Shown: positions 8,294 to 16,927 of the stretch, in pieces | Numbering within the stretch: the first letter of the stretch is position 1 | Layout of the letters: every line of letters starts with the position of its first letter | DNA from: Ilyobacter_A sp963675185 | Lineage (GTDB): Bacteria; Fusobacteriota; Fusobacteriia; Fusobacteriales; Fusobacteriaceae | Reading direction: 5' to 3' | Length of the DNA stretch: 64,000 nt | NCBI GenBank assembly: GCA_963675185.2 | Contig: CAXXOH010000001.1 | Coordinates: forward strand, 62,001-126,000 | The notes under the pieces: generated by a model | The model's database searches: none | What the model saw: only the letters and a program-made list of their open reading frames with translations | What the model was told of the DNA's origin: nothing | Program-made: the position numbers and the translations under genes

Positions 8294-9642
8294 TGTCTGA
8301 AACTGTAGTTATAGTTGGCGGCGGGGCTGGTGGAATGACCTCGGCCGCTGTGTTAAAAAAATACTCCCCAGAAAAAAGGGTGGTCGTTTTTGAAAAGTCT
8401 GAATACGTAAGTTGGGCAGGGTGCCCCACACCCTATTATATATCACAAGAACTGCCATTTAAAGCTGTGGTACATTACAGTCTTGAGGAGTTCGCTGATA
8501 GAGGGATCGAAGTCTACAACCACCACGAGGTTGATAGAATAGACTTCAAAGAAAAAAACTTGTTTGTGAAGGGTAAAAAAATAAACGGTTCTTTTAAATA
8601 CAACAAACTTATCCTGAGCTTGGGAGGTATCCCATTAATCCCTAGTATAAGTGGGCATTCAAATAACATTGATGGAATTTTTAGGCTATCTCACGTTGAT
8701 GATGCCATAAAGATAAAGGATTTCATAGACAATAAAAAACCTAAAAAAGCCTGTATAATAGGCGGAGGGTTTATTGGAATGGAAATGGCGGAGTCATTCT
8801 CACTAAGAGGATTAAAAACCACTTTGATAGAAAAAATGGAAGCACTTTTCCCCAAAATAGACCAATCGCTTTTAAGTCCTATATATAAAAAATTTGAGGA
8901 TAAAAATCTCAATCTTATATTGGGGAAATCTGTTGTACAGATAAACAGTCATGATGGCGTTTTAAAATCTATCTTGCTTGATTCCGGAGAAGAAATAGAA
9001 TCCGATGTACTGCTTATCAGCATAGGGCTTCGGCCAAACATAGAAATTTTAGAAAAAAGTTCTTTTAAATTCAGCGAAAAGGGCAGAATTTATGTGGATA
9101 AAAAAATGAAAACATACCTAGATGATGTATATGCCATCGGCGATATGGTCTTTACGGATAACTTTTTAACTGGAAAAAAAGTATATGCCCCTTTTGGAGA
9201 TGCTGCTGATAAACAAGGATTAATTGTGGCGAAAAATTTGAGTGGGGGGAATAAAGAGTTTAAAGGGGTAATGGGAACATTTGCTAGTTCATTTTTTGAT
9301 GTAAAAATAGCGAAAACAGGCCTATCACTTGGGGAAGCCTTAGAAGCTGGGTACGACGCTAAATCAGTTCATGTTACAGCAGTAACTGAGGTCCCACTTT
9401 TCAAAAATGCAGGCAGAGCTAAAACTGAAGTGGTTTATGATGCTGACAAGGAAATAATTTTAGGAGCAACAATGGTGGGTAATATTCCTGTGGCTCAATT
9501 TATTGATCAATTTTCCATTGCCATAGCTCACAAATTAAATTTTGAACAACTTTTTGATGTAGACTACGCTTATTCACCAACAAATTCTATTGTATGGAAC
9601 CCCATACTTGCAGCTTACAGAAAAATAATGTCCCAAACTTAA
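8293..9642 (+). CDS. CoA-disulfide-reductase-like FAD/NAD(P)H oxidoreductase
   Basis: The protein has 449 residues, as in the class III pyridine-nucleotide-disulfide family (NADH oxidase, NADH peroxidase, CoA-disulfide reductase, persulfide reductase). The FAD fold (VIVGGGAGGMTSA) is followed by a single redox Cys in SWAGCPTPYYIS (near residue 44), a second dinucleotide fold (CIIGGGFIGMEMAE), the FAD-binding GDMVFTDNFL and a dimerisation domain at the end. It is translationally coupled to ccdA (TAATG overlap). The fold and cysteine are firm, but the family members differ in substrate (O2, H2O2, CoA disulfide, persulfide) and sequence alone does not choose. The operon suggests thiol-disulfide work. 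Confidence 0.85.
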   Translation: MSETVVIVGGGAGGMTSAAVLKKYSPEKRVVVFEKSEYVSWAGCPTPYYISQELPFKAVVHYSLEEFADRGIEVYNHHEVDRIDFKEKNLFVKGKKINGSFKYNKLILSLGGIPLIPSISGHSNNIDGIFRLSHVDDAIKIKDFIDNKKPKKACIIGGGFIGMEMAESFSLRGLKTTLIEKMEALFPKIDQSLLSPIYKKFEDKNLNLILGKSVVQINSHDGVLKSILLDSGEEIESDVLLISIGLRPNIEILEKSSFKFSEKGRIYVDKKMKTYLDDVYAIGDMVFTDNFLTGKKVYAPFGDAADKQGLIVAKNLSGGNKEFKGVMGTFASSFFDVKIAKTGLSLGEALEAGYDAKSVHVTAVTEVPLFKNAGRAKTEVVYDADKEIILGATMVGNIPVAQFIDQFSIAIAHKLNFEQLFDVDYAYSPTNSIVWNPILAAYRKIMSQT

Positions 9643-9657
9643 TTTATAAAAAAATAA

Positions 9658-9686
9658 TTGACATTTCTTTCTATCTATGATATTAT
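9658..9686 (+). promoter_or_regulatory. Promoter of the tRNA cluster
   Basis: TTGACA at 9658-9663 and TATTAT at 9681-9686 are 17 bp apart, followed by the first tRNA at 9714. Confidence 0.85.
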
Positions 9687-9713
9687 TTTTTCTGTCGTCG
9701 AGGGATGGCATTT

Positions 9714-9790
9714 CGGAACATAGCGCAGCCCGGTAGCGCACCTGCCTTGGGAGCAGGGGGCCGCAGGTTCGAATCCTGCTGTTCCGACCA
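9714..9790 (+). tRNA. tRNA-Pro (anticodon TGG)
   Basis: A 77-nt cloverleaf with acceptor stem CGGAACA/TGTTCCG, anticodon loop CTTGGGA, T loop TTCGAAT and encoded CCA. It is the first of three tRNAs in one transcript. Confidence 0.96.
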
Positions 9791-9792
9791 TT

Positions 9793-9868
9793 GGGGATAT
9801 AGCTCAGTTGGGAGAGCGTCGCACTTGCACTGCGAAGGTCAGCGGTTCGACCCCGCTTATCTCCACCA
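9793..9868 (+). tRNA. tRNA-Ala (anticodon TGC)
   Basis: A 76-nt cloverleaf with acceptor GGGGATA/TATCTCC (one G-U pair), anticodon loop CTTGCAC, T loop TTCGACC and encoded CCA. It starts 2 nt after tRNA-Pro. Confidence 0.96.
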
Positions 9869-9873
9869 TTTGA

Positions 9874-9948
9874 TGGGCTGTCGCCAAGCGGTAAGGCAAC
9901 GGACTTTGACTCCGTCATGCGCTGGTTCGAATCCAGCCAGCCCAGCCA
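9874..9948 (+). tRNA. tRNA-Gln (anticodon TTG)
   Basis: A 75-nt cloverleaf with acceptor TGGGCTG/CAGCCCA, anticodon loop CTTTGAC, T loop TTCGAAT and encoded CCA. It is the last tRNA of the cluster. Confidence 0.96.
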
Positions 9949-9957
9949 TTAGATTGT

Positions 9958-9984
9958 AAACCCACTTTCAAAGTGGGTTTTTTT
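9958..9984 (+). terminator. Terminator of the tRNA cluster
   Basis: AAACCCACTTT and AAAGTGGGTTT form a hairpin followed by a T run, directly after tRNA-Gln. Confidence 0.9.
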
Positions 9985-10006
9985 AGTTGTTATTAATCAT
10001 TATTAA

Positions 10007-10050
10007 TATAAAACATGAGCGTCGGCAAATGCCGACGCTCATGTTTTATA
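10007..10050 (-). terminator. 20-bp perfect hairpin overlapping the rep stop codon
   Basis: Two 20-base arms (10007-10026 and 10031-10050) are perfect reverse complements around AAAT. The stop codon of the minus-strand rep gene (10048-10046) lies inside the first arm transcribed. The far arm ends in TTTTATA, so it probably acts as the rep terminator. It also separates rep from the convergent tRNA cluster. Confidence 0.8.
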
Positions 10051-11803
10051 CTATGCCTTTATCTTCCTTCATAACCTCTAATACATATATTTTTTCAAGC
10101 GATTTAAATATCTGCTCATGTACCTTTGTCATGGCTTCACTATCTGTTGCTTCAAGATACTTTTCTACAGCTTTGCTTTTAATTACAGTTTTTTCATTTT
10201 CAGATAATTTACTATAAAGTTCTAAAAGAAGTTTTGATATTGGATCATCTAAGTCAAGTTTTGGCGTTTTAAGTTCAGTTGTATCCAAATTAGATTTTTT
10301 TGTAACAGTTCTATTATCAATCTTTTTATCTTCTACAACTATCTCAGCATCCTCTATATCGTCCTCGGATTCTCTCTCAATTATTTCATTTTTGTCAGGT
10401 GCATATCTGCCAAAAGAAAGCTGATTTTCGCTGCTACTTTCTTCCATATTCTTCATTATACCATTTATGTAGCCCACAAGAGATTTGCTTATCTGCTTGT
10501 TAAGGCTCTTGTACACGGTTCTTAAAATGTTTACCGTATACTCCTCACCATTTTCTTCAAATATTTTTTGTATCTTATTGTCAACCCATTTGTTCCAAGC
10601 TTTGGAAACATATATATTTTTTTTAGCCCTTTTTACTTCATCCATCACATTTTGGGTCTTTCCAACTTTTGCAGAAGACGCACCTGATTTTTTAGGCGTA
10701 CTGCTGCTAGGCTCTTCTAACTCTATTAGCTTCAACCTCTCGGTTTTCTTATTGCCTATAAGATTTGATATGTGACAATAATTATCTTTTTCCACGTTAA
10801 ATATATACCTAAATTTATAAGACTTCAGAGATTTTAACTCCAGCATTTCATATTTAAGCAAATATTTCTTTTTCACAAGCACATCAAAGGCCTTTTTGAT
10901 CCTTCTAGCCACCTGTTTCATCTTGCTGACTTCATATTCCTTTATTTCACCGGTTTTCAACTTCTTTTTTATCCTGCTAGTCAGCGTAAGAGGAATTATT
11001 GTCGCTAGAGTCTCTATACGGTACTCCCCCTCATCGCTGGAAAACCTTTTCATACTGATAAATTGGTATATCTTTTCAGAAGCTCTATCAGCCTTTCTTA
11101 GATCATTTAAGAGATGCCTATCGAAAATAGAGTAGTGCTTTATCCTCAGTTCCTCTATTATTCTCTTATCTAGAGTAACTTTATAGTAGACTTTCATCTT
11201 GTTAGTAACCGTATTTCTTTCTTTTACCTTTTCATATCTAATCAGATTCAAAGGTTCCTTGTAAACCTCCCTTATAATATTGCCAGCCTTCTTCCTGTTT
11301 CTTATGGCAATTTTATAAGTCGTTCCCTGCAAATTAAAAAGAGTCTCCTCCATTTTTCTGTAGTATTTCATAGAAAACTTTAACCCTAGATACTCTATAA
11401 TTTCATCTATATTAAAAACTATATTATCAGCATCTTCACCATTCATAAGTAATTCTTGAAATTTATACAATATAAAATAGAATACATTTTTCTCGAAATC
11501 AGATGGCTGCTGGTTTTTTATGCCTTCAAAATTATCCGAACTAAGAGAGGCTCCAAATTTAATGCCTGCATTCTCTATTTCATATACCAAATTTACATTC
11601 CTCTGCCTTTTTGAAGTAAAAAAAGGCAGTATTATGAATATAAATGGCTGGTTAATGGTATCCCTTATATCCATCTCCTCTAAATAAAGAGATACAGTTT
11701 TTGTAGGAATTTTCTTAGGTTTAACTGACTTTATATCTATTGTAAAATCATCTTTTTCCCCTATTTGAAGAACCTCAAACAAAGACTCTTTATCTTTGGT
11801 CAT
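10046..11803 (-). CDS. Plasmid-type replication initiator protein (Rep)
   Basis: The protein has 585 residues. The N-terminal two thirds resemble winged-helix initiators of iteron replicons: NVFYFILYKFQELL near residue 105, and a basic DLRKADRASEKIYQFISMKRFS near 230 that looks like a DNA-recognition region. The C-terminal third is charged and low in complexity, with an acidic stretch (ERESEDDIEDAEIVVEDKK). GGGGG precedes the ATG. The gene is flanked upstream by an array of about 18 copies of a 25-bp repeat, the first of which covers the probable rep promoter. That arrangement, known from iteron plasmids and chromids, supports an initiator that binds the repeats and represses itself. The exact Rep family (Rep_3 or RepA type) cannot be settled by eye. 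Confidence 0.75.
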   Translation of the reverse strand: MTKDKESLFEVLQIGEKDDFTIDIKSVKPKKIPTKTVSLYLEEMDIRDTINQPFIFIILPFFTSKRQRNVNLVYEIENAGIKFGASLSSDNFEGIKNQQPSDFEKNVFYFILYKFQELLMNGEDADNIVFNIDEIIEYLGLKFSMKYYRKMEETLFNLQGTTYKIAIRNRKKAGNIIREVYKEPLNLIRYEKVKERNTVTNKMKVYYKVTLDKRIIEELRIKHYSIFDRHLLNDLRKADRASEKIYQFISMKRFSSDEGEYRIETLATIIPLTLTSRIKKKLKTGEIKEYEVSKMKQVARRIKKAFDVLVKKKYLLKYEMLELKSLKSYKFRYIFNVEKDNYCHISNLIGNKKTERLKLIELEEPSSSTPKKSGASSAKVGKTQNVMDEVKRAKKNIYVSKAWNKWVDNKIQKIFEENGEEYTVNILRTVYKSLNKQISKSLVGYINGIMKNMEESSSENQLSFGRYAPDKNEIIERESEDDIEDAEIVVEDKKIDNRTVTKKSNLDTTELKTPKLDLDDPISKLLLELYSKLSENEKTVIKSKAVEKYLEATDSEAMTKVHEQIFKSLEKIYVLEVMKEDKGIV

Positions 11804-11814
11804 ATATACCCCCG

Positions 11815-12111
11815 TTTATCATCATCCACAAATTATAACAAAACTCCTATGATTATAACACTTTTTTACAAAAAATCAAGAAATTTTAATTTTTATCCCT
11901 AATTTTTCTAGATTTTTTTGTCATCATCTCTAAGTTATAACAAGATTTTCAAAAATTTTTTCCTAGATTTTCTCGTCGTAATTTCAGAATATTTCTAAAT
12001 AAAATAGAAAATTAATTGTCATCATTTATAAATAATAAAATATATGATTACTTTATATTAATTTTTACAAGATTTCCTTTTATAATTATTATCATCCTTG
12101 TTTTTTTATAA
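11815..12111 (+). repeat. Iteron-like repeats, rep-proximal group (4 copies)
   Basis: Four related 25-bp units start at about 11815, 11917, 12015 and 12086. They share a core (A/G)TCATCAT at the left and TTATAA(C) at the right. Spacing between starts is about 102, 98 and 71 bp, close to whole helical turns only in part. The first unit overlaps a TATAAT read on the minus strand (plus 11832-11837), the probable rep -10 box. An IS30-type element separates this group from the larger one. Confidence 0.8.
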
Positions 12112-12138
12112 AACTATTTTGAAACCTAGATTATCAAA

Positions 12139-13097
12139 TTAAATGCAACAATATATCTCGCCCCAGAATATTTCTTGGGGCGTTTTCCAATTTAAACATT
12201 TCCTTGGCCTATTATTTATAGCATAAGCCGCTTGATTTACTTCTGCTTTTGTCAAATTTCTAAAATCAGTCCCTTTAGGAAAATACCTTCTTAATAGCCA
12301 ATTGGTATTTTCATTTGTTCCCCTCTCACAAGAATGATCGGAATTAGCAAAGTAAGTATCAACTTCTAGTTTTTCTTCAAGCTCTTTAAATCCTGAAAAT
12401 TCTTTGCCATTATCTGAAATAAAAGTTTTTACATACTCAGGGGGAATATATTTAAAGTTTTCTATCGTTGCCTGGTTAAAAGTAGCTGCTTTTATATCTG
12501 CCATTAATTCTGCGATTAGAAATCTAGAGTTCCTGCATACATAAGTCATTATCGCACCTTGCTTAACGCTTCCTATGATAGTATCACTTTCAAAATGACC
12601 TATTTCTATCTTGTTCTTTGCTTCCTGAGGTCTTTCTGTGATCATCTTCTTATCTGGTATAATTCCTCCGGTTTCTTTACTTCCATTTTTTCTCTTTTTA
12701 CCTTTTCTCAGCAGTAACTCAACTGTATTTGGTAAGAGTAAACCTGAAGTTATGGCATTGTAAACACTTTTGAATGAAATTTTGAATAGTTTTTTTAATT
12801 CGCTTCTTCCTACAATTTGCTCTGGCGTCCACCCTTTTCCAATTTATCTTGAATATAAACCAGGAGGATATTGTTTTCAAGTTTTCTCTTGGCTCCACAT
12901 TTCTTTTTTCTAGATTTATACTTCTCCTCAACTTGATGGGGACTATATTTCCCATTTATGGCATTTCTTTTAATTTATCTCCCGATATTAGACCTGTGTT
13001 TTCCTATTCTTCTTGCTATTTCAGCTTCGGAAAATCCAAGTGTTAAAAATTCAAATATACTTTCTCTTTCCAAAATGGTAAAATGTTTATGACCCAT
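12139..13097 (-). pseudogene. IS30-family transposase, frameshifted
   Basis: The C-terminal 168 residues (from 12645) contain the IS30 DDE core: GHFESDTIIG, FISDNGKEFSGF and the SCERGTNENTNWLLRRYFPKGTDF signature. Translating from an ATG at 13097 on the minus strand gives an N-terminal helix-turn-helix region (FTILERESIFEFLTLGFSEAEIARRIGKHRS, shown here in part by its residues EIARRIGKHRS) before a stop. The middle is in another frame. The total length (about 320 codons) equals an intact IS30 transposase, so only a few indels have occurred. The enzyme is probably inactive. Confidence 0.8.
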
Positions 13098-13172
13098 AGA
13101 TATTTCCTTGGTATAATGTAAGTCCTTCCAAACATTTAGAAGGAGTATCTATGGATTTTTTTTGTTGCAATT
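12140..13172 (-). mobile_element. IS30-family element inserted in the iteron array
   Basis: TGCAACAA at 12144-12151 and its reverse complement TTGTTGCA at 13162-13169 mark the two inverted ends. Between them is a minus-strand IS30-type transposase with broken reading frame. The same 25-bp repeats occur on both sides, so the element interrupted a pre-existing array. The exact ends are approximate. Confidence 0.75.
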
Positions 13173-13245
13173 AATTATACAATTCAGGAAATATAAAAAT
13201 ATTTCTTATAAAAAAATCTCCATCTATCTTAAAAATAAAGCCTTC

Positions 13246-14733
13246 TTTTCATCATCACTCATTTTTTATAAAATTTATTCACTAAATTCTTGGTTTATCC
13301 AAAACACTTAGTGTATTCCTTTCCATTGATTAACCAAAGTTCAAAAAATATATCCTAAAAAATATCTAAACTCCCTTTTAAACTAAATTCTATTAAATAT
13401 AGTCGGCAAGCTTCCTTAGTTCAATGGAAATAGATTTTAAAAACTAATTTCTAATGATTCGAAACTTGATATTTGAGCTTTAAAATTAATTTTAAAGCTA
13501 TTTTATCTGATTTTTTTCCATTAAATAAAAAATAAATAAACTCAATACTTAATTAAGAAAAAACAGATTATATATTATCATCTATTTTTTATAATAATGT
13601 TTACCTAACTTTTTTTTAACCTTATTTCCCATTAAAAGATGCTTTCTAAAAAAATAAATGTTTTTAAGACCCTTAATATTTTTTTGCTTACCCTTACAAT
13701 TTTTATAGTATTGATAAAACCTTTTTTTGAATTTATATCTATACAGCTAAGGAAATATAAAGATTTTTTGTCATCATTCATTTTTTATAACACTTATTTT
13801 TTTTTGATGTCAAAAAAAATATTGAAAATAAAGGTCTGATTTATAATCACTTATTTATTATACATACTGTCTAGATTTTTAGTAAAGCTCTTTTTAATGT
13901 TAGGATATTTTTTTATCCCTAAAATACCTGTACTACTTTATAATCATCTATTTTTTATAACAAAACTTTCCCCTAAGTAATCTGCCTGTTTTTTGTCATC
14001 ATCTATTTTTTATAACAATTTTATTCTTCCTATTTTCTAATAACTCCTAAAGATCTCAAGGCTTGTTTACCATCACTTATTCTTCATAAAAAAAAATGAA
14101 ATCAATGAAATTTTTGATTCTTATTTTCTATATAAATTCTATGGTTTTTTCCACCGCAAAAAGACTAAGATACTTTATCATCACTTATTTGTTATACAAC
14201 AGTTTTTCTCCATTTGCGGGCTAACGAAAAATAATCCATTTTATCATCATTTATATCTTATAAGTGACCTAATTACTTTATCACCAGTAAAACTCTGACT
14301 TGTTTACCATCCTTATATAATAATAATTTTTATATTTAGAAATTATTATTATATAAATTAATTATCTTGCCGCGCAAGGTGATAAAAATTATAAGCTTAT
14401 TTTATAATCATTTATTTCTTATAATTAGACTCTATATAAAAAAACTCAAATATATTATAATCATTTATTTTTTATAATTAAATTAATCCTTTTATTTTTT
14501 CAAAACATCAATAAAATAAAGGATTTGTTTATTCCATTCCTAAAGCCTTATTTTGTGCTTTATCTTACTTTTATTGCGTTTGATTTATAATCACTTATTT
14601 TTTATAAAAACCATTTTTTTATTAAACAATTCCTTCCATTGAAAATACTAGCTCCGTTTATAATCCCTCTTTGACTATAAGATGCAACACTCAATAAAAT
14701 AAGGCTTTTTTATATCATCCTTTATTTTTAATA
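13246..14733 (+). repeat. Iteron-like repeats, main array (about 14 copies)
   Basis: Copies start near 13246, 13571, 13767, 13840, 13937, 13992, 14066, 14174, 14240, 14303, 14401, 14454, 14584, 14657 and 14710. Each is about 25 bp, begins TTTRTMATCA, and ends near TTTTTTATAAC; all point the same way. Gaps vary from 28 to over 100 bp and share no sequence, so this is neither a tandem iteron block nor a CRISPR. The surrounding DNA is extremely AT rich with no credible gene between 13173 and 14947. The likely role is binding of the adjacent Rep protein for initiation and copy control. Confidence 0.8.
14313..14356. repeat. 17-bp perfect all-AT inverted repeat in the iteron array
   Basis: Arms at 14313-14329 (TTATATAATAATAATTT) and 14340-14356 are perfect reverse complements with a 10-bp loop and contain only A and T. 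It could extrude as a cruciform or melt easily. Ten bases further on, CTTGC-CGC-GCAAG (14366-14378) is the only GC-rich palindrome in this stretch. Confidence 0.7.
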
Positions 14734-14886
14734 CTAAAAAAAATCTTTTCTCTCATTAAGCCTTATAAATTAAGAGATTTTACATTGTCAACATATTTCC
14801 TATGATTACCTACATAATACATAATACAATATACAAAATACATAACATTATATCCGTGTCTTATTTTTAATTTAGAATAAATTAAC

Positions 14887-14915
14887 TTTAAATTGATTTA
14901 AAAAAATGATATAAT
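14887..14915 (+). promoter_or_regulatory. Possible promoter of the small-peptide/lysA transcript
   Basis: TATAAT at 14910-14915 is a full -10 match. The -35 at 17-bp spacing is TTTAAA, a weak match. The ATG of the small peptide is 33 bp downstream. Confidence 0.45.
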
Positions 14916-14947
14916 AAGAGCAATTTTACATAGCTAGGAGGAGATTT

Positions 14948-15034
14948 ATGAATTTTAAAAGTTATTTTTTAGAAATTTTTTTAATTTTAATAAGTTTTTT
15001 CCTGGTAAAAAAGAATCTAAAAAACCTAAATTAA
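14948..15034 (+). CDS. Hydrophobic 28-residue peptide upstream of lysA
   Basis: The short frame has a strong ribosome site (AGGAGGAGA) and an ATG at 14948. It encodes one membrane-like helix (residues 5-20, rich in F, L, I) with a basic end (KKNLKNLN). The stop is 26 bp before the lysA ATG, which has its own ribosome site. The reading frame is AT-rich and could be chance, but the spacing and ribosome site argue for translation. It may be a leader peptide for lysA or a free membrane peptide; no function can be claimed. Confidence 0.4.
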   Translation: MNFKSYFLEIFLILISFFLVKKNLKNLN

Positions 15035-15060
15035 CTTTTTTTAAAATAGGGAGGAATATA

Positions 15061-16365
15061 ATGAAATTTTTTGGGACTATGAAAATAAACGATAAAGATC
15101 ATCTTGAAATAGGAGGTATAGACGTTCTAGATTTAGCTGAGAGCTATGGGACACCGTTATATATAATGGACCAAGCCTTAGTCGAAGAAAATATGTCTAA
15201 TTTAAAATCAGCCTTTATCTCTAAAAAAGTAAAAACAGATGTAATATACGCGTCAAAGGCTTTTTTAACAGTTGCTGTATGTCAATTAGTAAATAAAATG
15301 GGGCTTAGCTTAGATGTTGTTTCAGGAGGAGAACTATATACTGCTAAAATTGCCGGATTCCCTGGAGAAAAGATATATATGCATGGGAACAATAAAACTT
15401 ATTCTGAACTTGAATTAGCTATAGATTATGGTGTCGGATATATAATAATAGACAATATGTATGAATTTGATAAAATAGAAGATATTTGCAAAAGAAGAGG
15501 AAAAAAAGTAAAAGCGCTTTTAAGAGTTAACCCAGGAATAGATGCCCATACACATGAGTACATTCAAACATCTACACTTTCTTCAAAATTCGGGGAATCA
15601 ATATTTGACGAAAAGATAAAAGATATGATAAAAACTTTGAGTAGCAGTGAATATGTAATATTCGAAGGATTTCATTGCCATATAGGATCTCAAATTTTTG
15701 AAGAAAAATCATTTTTTGCAGAAATAGAGGTTATGCTTGATTTTGTCAAAAAAATAAATGACAATATAGGGTTTGAAACCAAAACGCTTAACTTAGGAGG
15801 TGGATTTGGTATATACTATGCTGAAGGAGATACACCTTTTGAACTAAAAGACTGTGTGTCCCATATGACGGAGATTCTGGATAAAAAAATAGATGAACAC
15901 AAGCTTAAAATTGAAAAAGCTATGATAGAACCAGGAAGGAGTATAGTTGCAAATGCAGGAACGACTTTATACTCAATCGGAGGATATAAGGAAACGATCA
16001 GTGGTAAAAAATATATTTTTGTTGATGGTGGTATGACAGATAATCCAAGGCCTGCACTCTATCAAGCTGTATATGAAGGTGCAATAGCGAATAAAATGAG
16101 TGGAAAAGATTTTGAAACAGTTACTGTTGCTGGAAAATGTTGCGAGTCAGGAGATATCTTGATAAAGGATGCCACTTTACAAAAATCAGATGTTGGAGAT
16201 TATCTCGCTATATTCTCAACAGGTGCTTATAACTATAGTATGTCTAGTAACTACAATAGAATTGCAAAGCCTGCAGTTGTAATGGTTAAGGATGGAAAAT
16301 CAAAATTGATTGTAAAAAGAGAAACTTACGAAGATCTGATAAGAAATGACTTACCTTTGGAATAA
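15061..16365 (+). CDS. lysA: Diaminopimelate decarboxylase
   Basis: The protein has 434 residues, typical for this family. It belongs to the PLP-dependent alanine-racemase-fold decarboxylases. The PLP lysine is in IYASKAF (about residue 66). Other markers are GFHCHIGSQIFE, NLGGGFGIYY, EPGRSIVANAG and the substrate-binding AGKCCESGDIL near residue 360. It removes the carboxyl group from meso-diaminopimelate to give L-lysine, the last step of lysine synthesis, in the cytoplasm. GGGAGG lies before the ATG. No other lysine gene is adjacent. Its terminator has been split by an IS3-type insertion. Confidence 0.95.
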   Translation: MKFFGTMKINDKDHLEIGGIDVLDLAESYGTPLYIMDQALVEENMSNLKSAFISKKVKTDVIYASKAFLTVAVCQLVNKMGLSLDVVSGGELYTAKIAGFPGEKIYMHGNNKTYSELELAIDYGVGYIIIDNMYEFDKIEDICKRRGKKVKALLRVNPGIDAHTHEYIQTSTLSSKFGESIFDEKIKDMIKTLSSSEYVIFEGFHCHIGSQIFEEKSFFAEIEVMLDFVKKINDNIGFETKTLNLGGGFGIYYAEGDTPFELKDCVSHMTEILDKKIDEHKLKIEKAMIEPGRSIVANAGTTLYSIGGYKETISGKKYIFVDGGMTDNPRPALYQAVYEGAIANKMSGKDFETVTVAGKCCESGDILIKDATLQKSDVGDYLAIFSTGAYNYSMSSNYNRIAKPAVVMVKDGKSKLIVKRETYEDLIRNDLPLE

Positions 16366-16402
16366 TTGAAATAGATAGAATAAAAAAGACAGGATATTAG
16401 TA

Positions 16403-16927
16403 TAATCCCCTTAAAGCAACACTTTAAGGGGATTTTTTGTTTGAGAAAAAATAATAAATACACAAAAGAATTTAAATTAAAAGCAGTTAAAATGTATCCG
16501 GATGATTAATATTCATATGCACAAATTTCTGATATACTTCAAATTAAATCCAGTATATAAACTGTGTAAGATATCAAAAGTCAGCAGAAGCGGATACTAC
16601 AAATACAGGTCAAGAATTTCAGTATACTAGGAAAGAATATTGCGCTCAACTGAAAGCTCATAATATTAAACAGTCTATGTCGAGTAAGGGTAATTGTTGG
16701 GATAGCGCACCTATCGAGAGTTTTTTCAGCCATTTTAAGTCTGAATTACCCCATTTTTTAACTGAGGAAACATCCATCGAATCATCAAAAGAAGGAATTT
16801 CTAGATATATAAAGTTTTACAATCGAGAAAAAATGCAACTAAAACTAAGAGGCTTGTTTCCTGTAGAATACAGGAAACAAGCCTCTTAAATATAGCTTTT
16901 ATTTAATTGTCTACTGTACAGTGTCAA
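16403..16927 (+). mobile_element. IS3-family remnant (copy 1), internally deleted
   Basis: This 525-bp remnant matches the longer copy at 32328-33363 almost base for base at both ends. It lacks about 30 bp near the left end, where a CTTTAA direct repeat has collapsed, and about 480 bp of transposase. Fragments of orfA (KYTKEFKLKAVKMY, from 16441, stopped by TAA) and of the orfB end remain. Confidence 0.85.
16441..16889 (+). pseudogene. IS3-family transposase remnant (copy 1)
   Basis: The orfA start (LRKNNKYTKEFKLKAVKMYPDD then stop, quoted here only by KYTKEFKLKAVK) is followed by a jump into the orfB C-terminal part at 16677-16889. That part keeps the third catalytic Glu in NCWDSAPIESFFSHFKSE. 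The first two Asp residues are deleted, so no active enzyme is possible. Compared with copy 2, this copy keeps an intact end but has lost the middle. Confidence 0.85.

Noticed and set aside
9874..9948. tRNA-Gln as attachment site of an integrated plasmid
   Set aside because: No second copy of the tRNA 3' end and no integrase gene is seen in the window.
9574..9959. Reading frames over the tRNA cluster on both strands
   Set aside because: They are translations of tRNA sequence; the cloverleaf structures take precedence.
12719..12955. 78-residue minus-strand frame in the IS30 element
   Set aside because: It is an out-of-frame piece of the broken transposase, not a separate gene.
13639..13839. 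66-residue reading frame inside the iteron array
   Set aside because: It has no ribosome site, consists of low-complexity F/L/I/K codons and contains one of the repeats.
13246..14733. Repeat array as a CRISPR
   Set aside because: Repeats are about 25 bp but vary at several positions, the gaps range from 28 to over 100 bp, and there are no cas genes nearby; the adjacent Rep gene explains it better.
14780..15060. Lysine riboswitch upstream of lysA
   Set aside because: The region is too short and too AT rich, and the lysine-box core is not present.
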